This document shows positions 38,483-46,009 of a DNA stretch of 64,000 nt, piece by piece (position 1 is the stretch's first letter; the number at the start of each line of letters is the position of its first letter). A program made the position numbers and the translations under genes. A model generated the notes under the pieces. It was not told the DNA's origin. It did no database searches and saw only the letters and a program-made list of their open reading frames with translations. This DNA is from BCD1 sp942492125 (lineage in GTDB: Bacteria; Bacteroidota; Bacteroidia; Chitinophagales; Saprospiraceae): assembly GCA_942492125.1 (NCBI GenBank), contig CALODM010000017.1, positions 124,001 to 188,000 of the forward strand, written 5' to 3'.

Positions 38483-41400
38483 ATGAAGACATTTACATAC
38501 ATCTTCCGAAGCATTGCCTTTTACTACAGGCAGCATTTTGCCCTGTTTTTAGGCGTGGTGGTGAGTGCTGCCGTATTGTCCGGGGCATTGATCGTAGGGG
38601 ATTCCATCCGCTACAGCCTGAAAAAAATGGTGGATATCCGACTAGGTAAGACCCAATATGCTGTCGTGAGTGGTTCCCGGTTTATGGACAGCGACCTTGC
38701 CGGCAAATTATCAACTTCCTTGAATACCCCCGTTGCACCTTTGCTTTTGCTGAAAGGCATTGTTATTAATCAGGAAACCGGACAAAGGGCCAATAAAGCA
38801 GCCATTATCGGTATCGACAGCTCCTTCAATAGTATTGGCCATTCGCCCCTTCCTGTTCCCGGCGAGGAGGAAGCCATCATTGGCAACAGCCTTGCCGAAA
38901 GATTGAATTTAGAGACCGGTGATGACCTTTTGATAAGGGTTGAAAGCGGTAACCTCATTCCGGTAAACGCTCCTTTTGCCAGAGAACCGGTTTCCACCAT
39001 TGCCATCAGAGCCAGGGTAATAGCCATTGCCGGAGATGACCAGTTGGGCAGGTTTAACCTGGGAAATGATCAAATGGTAACCTATAATGTTTTTGTATCC
39101 CATAAATTTCTTGGTGAAAAGCAGGACCTGTCCGGTTTGTCCAACACCCTGCTTGTTGCCGGAAATCCTATACCGTTTTCGGCTTCCGACATCAGGGATA
39201 GCTTGCAGTCACAGTGGTCGCTACAGGATCTGGGCCTTTACATAAAAAGTTATGACAATGGTATTTACGACCTGACTTCCAACAGGGTATTCATAGATAC
39301 TCTGGTTGAACGTGCCATACAAAAATCGGACTTTCCTCATCAGGAAATTATTACCTACCTGGTCAATGATATCGGGGTAGATAAGAAACACACACCCTAT
39401 TCTTTCACTTCCGCAGTTTCCAAAGGCATTACAGGTATACAGCTCGATAAAAGTGAAGTTTTAATAAACCAATGGACTGCTGCTGACCTGGATGCCATAC
39501 CCGGGGATTCGATTCAGCTGACCTACTTTGAGATCGGCCCGTTAAGGGACTTGCGGGAAGTCAGCCGAAATTTTATTGTAAAAGATATTATCGACAATAC
39601 CTCTGATGAGGTAAACAATTCACTGATGCCAGCTTTTCCGGGGTTTTCAGAGGCGGGCAGCTGCAGCGATTGGGATACCGGCGTACCTATAGACCTGAAA
39701 CGCATTCGGGACAAGGACGAAGCCTACTGGAAGGATTACCGGGGCACGCCCAAGGTGATACTGGCTCTGGAAACGGGTAAGAACATTTGGCAAAACCCGT
39801 TTGGTACTTTGACAGCCATAAGATTTAACGTGTCAGCGGTTACCAAAGAACAACTGACGACCATGATCCTGAAAACTATAAGCCCGAAAGATGTCGGTTT
39901 GGAAGTTATGGATGTTCGGAGTCAAGGTTTACAGGCTGCTGAAAATGCCGTCAATTTCACAGAGCTTTTTCTGAGTATGAGTTTCTTTATTATCGTGGCT
40001 GGTTTATTGTTAACGGTAATGATGTATACTTTACATTTCAGCAGACGAAGGTCTGAGACGGCACTTTTGAAGGGGCTCGGATTTAGTGACAAAAATATCC
40101 TTTGGTTCAGGTTAATGGAATCCCTGCTGGTGATTATTGCCGGCAGCATCGCTGGGACTATTCTGGGAGTATTGTACAACAGGGGGCTGATTGCGGGACT
40201 GAATACTTTATGGAATGATGTAGTGCGCACGGATGTATTACTGGTCAATGTTGAAATGAAAACATTGTTGATCAGTTTTTTGATCAGCGTCATTGCTGCA
40301 TTGCTGCCGTTGTACGTTGTTACCTCCAGACAAAATAAAAAAGTGATAGCAGGTCAATTGAAGGAGACTGTGTCCGGGGAACACCAAAAGGGCCCTGTGG
40401 ATAAAAAGGCTTTTCTCTTTTCCGGTCTCCTGTTGGTTCTTGCCTTATTGGTGACCATTTATTCCGTCATTACCGGAGCCTATAACAATGCGGCATTGTA
40501 CCTGAGTTCTGCTGCGCTGGTTCTTATCGGCAGTTTTGGTTTGTATTATGCTTTGTTGAGGAGACCCATTGGTGCCAAGGGGGAAGCCTTTCTATCCATA
40601 CGCAGTCTTGCCTTAAAGAATCTGCAACGCAATCCGGGAAGGAGTTTGTCCGTAATTATTTTACTTGCGCTGGGAACCTTTACCATCATGCTTACAGGAG
40701 CCAACCGAAAAACCTTTTACGGAACAGAAAATCACAGGAGTTCCGGTACCGGGGGGTATCTGCTCTGGGCTGAAACTTCCAGTCCCGTAGTCTTTGACCT
40801 CAATAGCGAAGCAGGAAAGAACAGGTTGGTCGTCGACAGCCTTCAGCAGCTGGATGGCGTACAGTTTTTACAGTTCAGCAGACTGGAAGGCGATGAAGCC
40901 AGTTGTCTCAATCTCAACCAGGTGCAACGTCCCCGGTTATTGGCTGTAGCCCCAAAAGCTTTTGATGCTGTCGCAGCATTTACTTTTGTGGAACAATTGC
41001 CTTTTGTTTCCAAAGAACATCCCTGGCTGAGCCTTGAACATACTTTTGATGACAGTACGGGGGTTGCCTATGTCGATCAGACCGTTTTACAATACAGCTT
41101 ACAAAAAAAACTGGGGGATACACTGGTGTATATGAATGAATACGGCAAGCCTCTGAGACTGATACTGGCAGGGGCTTTGAACAATACCATTTTCCAGGGG
41201 AACATCCTGGTTGCTGATAAGGTACTCAGGAATCACTTTCCCTCCCTTGGAGGTTCCAAAACCATGTTGATCGATGCACCGATAGCAAAACAGGCATTGC
41301 TGACGGAATTGTTATCCCGAAGCCTTGTTGATTATGGTATTGAAACCACCACAACAAGCCAGCGTTTGGCGAATTTCTATAGCGTTACGAATACCTACCT

Positions 41401-41773
41401 GTCCGTATTTATGGCTTTAAGTGGCCTGGGTTTTATTATTGGAACCATTGGCCTTGGTATTATTTTGTTACGCAATATCAGTGAGCGAAGGAAAGAGTTG
41501 GCATTGTTGCTGGCCATTGGCTATAGCAGGAAAAGGATATTTAAAATTGTATTCACAGAGAACCTCTTGCTGCTTATAACCGGGTTGCTGAGTGGGATAC
41601 TGGCTGCTTTCATCGGGATATTGCCCTCCTTATTATCGCCGGCATTTAACCTGGAAGGTGATTTCCTGCTGGGCTTAATAACGGCAATATTTATCAGCGG
41701 TCTTCTATGGATATATTTCCCGCTGAGATCAGCCTTGCGCAAACCATTAATACCAGCATTAAGAAATGATTGA
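38483..41773 (+). CDS. ABC transporter permease, double FtsX-domain type
   Basis: 1096 residues. A first transmembrane helix (HFALFLGVVVSAAVLSGALIVGD) is followed by a long periplasmic MacB-PCD-type domain (about 50-480) and an FtsX core with three helices (LFLSMSFFIIVAGLLLTVMM, LLVIIAGSIAGTILGVL, LLISFLISVIAALLPLYVV). A central helix pair, a second periplasmic domain (about 740-960) and a second FtsX core with ALSGLGFIIGTIGLGIILL and LLLLITGLLSGILAAFIG follow. This fits permeases that move lipoproteins or extrude substrates across the periplasm with the preceding ATPase. The substrate is not evident. Its stop overlaps the convergent glycosyltransferase by 15 bases. Confidence 0.9.
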   Translation: MKTFTYIFRSIAFYYRQHFALFLGVVVSAAVLSGALIVGDSIRYSLKKMVDIRLGKTQYAVVSGSRFMDSDLAGKLSTSLNTPVAPLLLLKGIVINQETGQRANKAAIIGIDSSFNSIGHSPLPVPGEEEAIIGNSLAERLNLETGDDLLIRVESGNLIPVNAPFAREPVSTIAIRARVIAIAGDDQLGRFNLGNDQMVTYNVFVSHKFLGEKQDLSGLSNTLLVAGNPIPFSASDIRDSLQSQWSLQDLGLYIKSYDNGIYDLTSNRVFIDTLVERAIQKSDFPHQEIITYLVNDIGVDKKHTPYSFTSAVSKGITGIQLDKSEVLINQWTAADLDAIPGDSIQLTYFEIGPLRDLREVSRNFIVKDIIDNTSDEVNNSLMPAFPGFSEAGSCSDWDTGVPIDLKRIRDKDEAYWKDYRGTPKVILALETGKNIWQNPFGTLTAIRFNVSAVTKEQLTTMILKTISPKDVGLEVMDVRSQGLQAAENAVNFTELFLSMSFFIIVAGLLLTVMMYTLHFSRRRSETALLKGLGFSDKNILWFRLMESLLVIIAGSIAGTILGVLYNRGLIAGLNTLWNDVVRTDVLLVNVEMKTLLISFLISVIAALLPLYVVTSRQNKKVIAGQLKETVSGEHQKGPVDKKAFLFSGLLLVLALLVTIYSVITGAYNNAALYLSSAALVLIGSFGLYYALLRRPIGAKGEAFLSIRSLALKNLQRNPGRSLSVIILLALGTFTIMLTGANRKTFYGTENHRSSGTGGYLLWAETSSPVVFDLNSEAGKNRLVVDSLQQLDGVQFLQFSRLEGDEASCLNLNQVQRPRLLAVAPKAFDAVAAFTFVEQLPFVSKEHPWLSLEHTFDDSTGVAYVDQTVLQYSLQKKLGDTLVYMNEYGKPLRLILAGALNNTIFQGNILVADKVLRNHFPSLGGSKTMLIDAPIAKQALLTELLSRSLVDYGIETTTTSQRLANFYSVTNTYLSVFMALSGLGFIIGTIGLGIILLRNISERRKELALLLAIGYSRKRIFKIVFTENLLLLITGLLSGILAAFIGILPSLLSPAFNLEGDFLLGLITAIFISGLLWIYFPLRSALRKPLIPALRND

Positions 41774-43063
41774 TGGTGGGGCGCTCACTTGCTGATAGAC
41801 CTGTATCAGTTCTTTGGCTAATTTGTGAATATCGAGAAATTGGTGAGCTCCTTTTACGGCATCATCGCTGAGTTTACTCAAACCTCGTGGGTCATCGAGC
41901 AGTGTCTTCAGGGAAGTGGCCAATGTTTCAGGAGTATTATCTTCATAGATTATCCCGCCACCGGTTTGCCCGATGATTTCGGGGAATGCCCCCAGTCCCG
42001 GCTGTACGACCGGGATACCCGATGCCATCGCTTCGGCAATATAAATACCAAAAGCTTCTCCATTCCTTACCGGAACTGAAATGACAGCGGTCCTGGCGAA
42101 AAACTGTTGCCGGCCTTCCCCTTCAAAATCCTTGTGGAAGTCAACTGCTGCCAGTAATTTGTTTTTCTCGAGTCGTTTTTTTACTTTTTTTAGAAAAGAT
42201 TTGTCATCACCCGTGTGGCCTCCGGTCAGAATAAGCTTTACATCCTCGTATCCCGGTTGTTTTTTAAGGAGAATGAAAGCATCAACAAGTATATCCATTC
42301 CGTTTTCATAACACATCCTTGAAATGAACCCAATAGTTCTTTCCTTCTTCCCTGAATTTACCGGCTTATAGTCCGCGGGGTCTACCCCGATGTGTATACT
42401 GGTCATTTTGTCTTCGGGTAATTTCATTTTGTTATGGATCACTCCGGAGAAATATCTGCTGACCGAGATAAAGTGATCCACATAACCGGCATTTTCAAGC
42501 ATCAATTGCCAGACCTTTTCCTTACTGGGTTCGGTCATAACATCTACCCAGGTATCCTCGTCCTGCAGGGTGCAAATAATGGGTACCTGGAGTTTTTCTT
42601 TTAATCTTTTGGCAAGTCCCAGCAACAATGCATTGGAAATGTGTACCACGTCAGGTTTGAAATGATCCCGGATCCAGTCGGTCATATGTTCCAGTTCATC
42701 ATGTTGTTCTCCCTTTTCACCTTCGAGCATGGAAATGGTCATTTCTTCCAGTCCCTTTGCCCGGGTACTGCCGGCCATAGATGCCGCCAACTTCAACATA
42801 GGCCTGGAATTGAGTAGTTTGTCGAACCAGGCAGGAGCTTTTTTGAAAATCGGGAACATCTGTTTTAAATAAATGCTGATGGCCCCGTAAAAAACGGGGA
42901 TATCCTCTATATCGTGCTCATCAGCAAACAATGGCAGGTACATGGGAATCTTTACCACATCGATGCCCAATTTGCGCAGGGCGTCAAAATACTTACTGTC
43001 GCGTAAACAGTTGCCACAATAAAAGCTACCGCCTGATCCCGGAATAATGTGTATTACTTTGAT
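41759..43063 (-). CDS. Family 4-type glycosyltransferase without a canonical start codon
   Basis: 434 residues if translation starts at the ATC at 43061-43063. The homologue-like N-terminus is KVIHIIPGSGGSFYCGNCLR and begins right there. The first standard start in frame is a TTG at 42970, which would remove this conserved loop, so a G-to-C change or error in ATG is likely. The N-terminal Rossmann domain runs to about residue 210 (PDVVHISNALLLGL, PIICTLQDEDTWVD). The C-terminal GT-B domain has IGFISRMCYENGMDILVDAF, LILTGGHTG and the donor-site stretch GEAFGIYIAEAMASGIPVVQP. It probably transfers a nucleotide-sugar to a cell-envelope acceptor. It lies 207 bases downstream of the redox-propeller operon on the same strand. 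Confidence 0.85.
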   Translation of the reverse strand: MKVIHIIPGSGGSFYCGNCLRDSKYFDALRKLGIDVVKIPMYLPLFADEHDIEDIPVFYGAISIYLKQMFPIFKKAPAWFDKLLNSRPMLKLAASMAGSTRAKGLEEMTISMLEGEKGEQHDELEHMTDWIRDHFKPDVVHISNALLLGLAKRLKEKLQVPIICTLQDEDTWVDVMTEPSKEKVWQLMLENAGYVDHFISVSRYFSGVIHNKMKLPEDKMTSIHIGVDPADYKPVNSGKKERTIGFISRMCYENGMDILVDAFILLKKQPGYEDVKLILTGGHTGDDKSFLKKVKKRLEKNKLLAAVDFHKDFEGEGRQQFFARTAVISVPVRNGEAFGIYIAEAMASGIPVVQPGLGAFPEIIGQTGGGIIYEDNTPETLATSLKTLLDDPRGLSKLSDDAVKGAHQFLDIHKLAKELIQVYQQVSAPPSIIS

Positions 43064-43270
43064 GGTTGTTGTTTTTAGTTGTCCAATAAAAAAATGATGA
43101 TCATCTGGTTATATAAACTAGTGGTATCCTTTCAAAACGTAGGGGTGAATCTCTAAGTCGTGGCAGTTGGGAGTTGTTTTTCTTGAGTGCCACCACGTTT
43201 CGAGCGGATACAGTTAGTGGTTTATGGGGTATTTATTTTGCTATGAATAGTTATCGGATACTAGGTATAA

Positions 43271-44398
43271 TTATTCCTCATTTAGTTTAAAACCAAAAAC
43301 ATGCCCGTCCTCCGTTGCAATGACCATCAGGCCTTTGATGAAGGCGGGAGTACTGCTGGACGGACTCCCCATGTCATAGGTCCAAACCTGTTTCCCTGTA
43401 CTGAGATCCAGTACATACAACCTGCCGTCTCCGGAGGCAATGGCGACTTTGTTGCCGGCAATAACCGGTGAACCTGAAAGCCTGCCGAGGGTTTTATGAC
43501 TCCAAAGTGTTTTTCCGTCTTTTTTATCAAAACAATACACCGTACGGTTTTCCGAACCGATAACCACCTTATTCTCAGATACGGCTGGGGATGCGATAAA
43601 CGACCCTCCTCCGGATTGTACCCAGATAACTTTCTGTGAAAGGTAATCCACACAGGCAAATTGTCCGTCGTAATCACCCAGGTAAGCCAGGTTGTCAGAC
43701 AAGGTGGCTGAGGAAGCTATGTAGGTACTGAGGTTCATTTTATGTTTTAATTTTCCCGTTTCCAGATCGACGACATGCAGGTGGCCGTCACAACCGCCAA
43801 AGGCTGTAATCTTTTCTGAAACTGCCGGTGCAGCATTGATATAATTGTCTGAGGTATATTTCCACTCAAACTTTCCGGTAGTTCCGTCCACACAATGCAA
43901 AGCATAATCATAGCTGCCGACGATGATCTTCAGGGCGTTCCCGGAGAAAAAATAGTTGGGAGAGCCGGAAATCTGACCTTCTGTTGTGTAAACCCAGCGC
44001 TGCTTGCCTGTCCTGGCATCAATGGCAAAAAGTTTTCCTTCGAGGGTGCCGGTAAATACCGTTTTGCTGTGGTAAAGCGGCGGCGCCTCGATGGTGGCGG
44101 ATGTATGGAATTTCCAGACAGCTTTCCCATCCAGCCCAAGGCAGTATAAGGTACCATCCTCAGATCCGATAAATATATCTCCACCACCAATTACCGGAGA
44201 AGACACGGTACCGCTTGCCATTTTTGATATCCACAGAACTGAAGGCATTTGTGGTATTTGCAGCGTTGTATTGCCGTGTAATCCGGGATCACCACGATAA
44301 ATGGGCCAAGCATTTTTCGTCTGTGCACCCAAAAATGAGGCGATGAACAAAAAACCTGACAAGGCAAACAGCGTTCCGATCTTTTTGATAGCCAACAT
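43271..44398 (-). CDS. Secreted PQQ-like beta-propeller protein (last gene of the diaphorase operon)
   Basis: 375 residues. A signal peptide (IGTLFALSGFLFIASFLGAQ) is cut before TKNAWPIYRGDPGLHG. Eight repeats of the YCLDxxTGKxxW kind follow (LYCLGLDGKAVWKF, LFAIDARTGKQRWVY, LHCVDGTTGKFEWKY, VYCFDKKDGKTLWSH, LYVLDLSTGKQVWTY), an eight-bladed propeller. Relatives include BamB-like scaffolds and quinoprotein dehydrogenases. No calcium/PQQ catalytic signature is apparent, so a binding role is preferred. Its ATG overlaps the preceding stop (TAATG at 44396-44400), so it is translated with the Fe-S/FAD subunit although it is exported. Confidence 0.9.
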   Translation of the reverse strand: MLAIKKIGTLFALSGFLFIASFLGAQTKNAWPIYRGDPGLHGNTTLQIPQMPSVLWISKMASGTVSSPVIGGGDIFIGSEDGTLYCLGLDGKAVWKFHTSATIEAPPLYHSKTVFTGTLEGKLFAIDARTGKQRWVYTTEGQISGSPNYFFSGNALKIIVGSYDYALHCVDGTTGKFEWKYTSDNYINAAPAVSEKITAFGGCDGHLHVVDLETGKLKHKMNLSTYIASSATLSDNLAYLGDYDGQFACVDYLSQKVIWVQSGGGSFIASPAVSENKVVIGSENRTVYCFDKKDGKTLWSHKTLGRLSGSPVIAGNKVAIASGDGRLYVLDLSTGKQVWTYDMGSPSSSTPAFIKGLMVIATEDGHVFGFKLNEE

Positions 44399-46008
44399 TA
44401 TTCATTTTGCTTTTTACTGTAAATATTCACGTACTTATCTTTTAGGGACAAAGCTCCTGTCGGACAATACGTTGCGCATTTGACGGCCGTATGGGTCAGG
44501 CTTTCACGGAAGCTTTTTCCGAGGGGAGCATTAATGACCACGTCAAATCCGCGACCTTCGAATGCCATCCCGAATTTTTCACCTCCCTCATTACTGATCT
44601 CTACGCAAATTCCGCATTTGATACACTTTTGCTGTTCGTAAATGATCAGATCATGTTGAATTTGTTTGGCCATGGTTTTACGACCACCAACCATATACCT
44701 GTTTTTATCGGCTTTGTATTCTTCAGCATAATCCCTCAGCCCGCAATTATCCTTTTTCCGGCAGTCGCAATGCCCGCAGCGTAATGCTTCCTGGATGGCT
44801 TCGTCGATTGCCAGTCCTTTTTGAAAATCCTTTTCGGTGGCGGCTCCACTTGTGGGGCTGGACTCCTTTAGGAATTCCGTAAATTCCGCTTCGAAAAGCT
44901 TGCTGAACCGGGAGTTGAACTTCTTTGCCGGTTTTTCCCAGGATTGACCTTGCAGGTAATGGTGTGCCGACAGGGCTGCTGTTTTCGCCTGTGCTACCGT
45001 CCTTACAGCCGCCTTTTGAGGCTTCACAGCGCTTCCACACACAAATACTCCGGGTTGAGAGGAGCCAAGAGTATGCTCGTTGACCTCAATACCTGATCTT
45101 GATAATTCGAAAAGCTCTTTTAACTTATCCTGGTTGGAAATATCTCCTGTAGCAATGATTATTGCGTCGTATGATTTCTTTATTTTCTCCTTAAATATTT
45201 CCGCTGTTATCAGCGTATTGAAATAAAAATTAACGCCCATCGACCGGATGAGTTCTACTTCTGTTTCGATTACATTTCGCGGCAATTGCGCTTCCGGAAT
45301 ATCGTAACGTAAGGTTCCTCCTGCTTCAGCGGATCTTTCAAAAATACTGCAGGAATAACCCAGGATCTGCAAATAATAAGCAGCGGTCAATCCTGCGGGG
45401 CCACTGCCGATAATAGCTACTTTTTTGGCTACTCCCCTGGCTTCCTTATGCATCCTGGCTGCTTCGGCGGCCCTTTTATCTTCTCCTTTTTCGGCGGCAA
45501 ATCTTTTCAGCAGGCAAATGGATGCCGGATTGTCAATCTGTCTGCGCCTGCAGGCATTTTCGCAGGGAGCGGGACAAATATATCCGAGGATATAAGGAAG
45601 GGCAATATCTTCTTTTATTATATTTAAAGCCTCTGTAAATCTGCCTTCGGCAATTAACCTGTTCATGTGCGGGATATCCATCCCTGCCGGACAGGCAAGG
45701 GTGCATGGGGCCACACAATCCCCGACATGGTCGCTTAACAACATCTCCAGAGCCTGCCTGCGGGAAGTCATGACTTCCTCGCTGCTCGCATCGATTTCCA
45801 TTCCTTCTGTTACTTTCAAAGAGCAGGAAGGTACCATTGCATTCGTGCTTTTATCCTTGACCATGCAGACCATGCAGGAAGGGTGACTTTTGTAGCCTTT
45901 TAGAAAGCATAAGGATGGGATGTTTATCCCCGCCTGGCGGGCTGCCTCAAGAACAGACAGGTTTTCTTCAACCTGTAATTCGATATGGTCTATCTTCAGA
46001 TTAATCAT
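44398..46008 (-). CDS. Iron-sulfur FAD oxidoreductase subunit (2Fe-2S / GltD-like / ferredoxin), lacking the NAD(P)H domain
   Basis: 536 residues. A NuoG-type [2Fe-2S] domain (Cys 34, 45, 48, 62) comes first. A GltD-like [4Fe-4S] section follows (Cys 98, 102, 106; CPAPCENAC, 145-153), then an FAD Rossmann fold (VAIIGSGPAGLTAAYYL, 198-214). Glutamate-synthase and Nfn relatives insert an NAD(P)H-binding Rossmann domain between the ATG and VFVCG motifs; here only 33 residues separate ATG (286-288) from VFVCG (321-325). C-terminal Cys groups (CGHCDC, 411-422; CIKCGIC, 462-468; CATYCPTGAL) form ferredoxin-like clusters. Together with the NuoEF protein it resembles Nfn/Stn-like or HydABC-like diaphorases, with nucleotide binding left to the partner. 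It starts one base after the NuoEF stop. Confidence 0.88.
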   Translation of the reverse strand: MINLKIDHIELQVEENLSVLEAARQAGINIPSLCFLKGYKSHPSCMVCMVKDKSTNAMVPSCSLKVTEGMEIDASSEEVMTSRRQALEMLLSDHVGDCVAPCTLACPAGMDIPHMNRLIAEGRFTEALNIIKEDIALPYILGYICPAPCENACRRRQIDNPASICLLKRFAAEKGEDKRAAEAARMHKEARGVAKKVAIIGSGPAGLTAAYYLQILGYSCSIFERSAEAGGTLRYDIPEAQLPRNVIETEVELIRSMGVNFYFNTLITAEIFKEKIKKSYDAIIIATGDISNQDKLKELFELSRSGIEVNEHTLGSSQPGVFVCGSAVKPQKAAVRTVAQAKTAALSAHHYLQGQSWEKPAKKFNSRFSKLFEAEFTEFLKESSPTSGAATEKDFQKGLAIDEAIQEALRCGHCDCRKKDNCGLRDYAEEYKADKNRYMVGGRKTMAKQIQHDLIIYEQQKCIKCGICVEISNEGGEKFGMAFEGRGFDVVINAPLGKSFRESLTHTAVKCATYCPTGALSLKDKYVNIYSKKQNE

Positions 46009-46009
46009 A

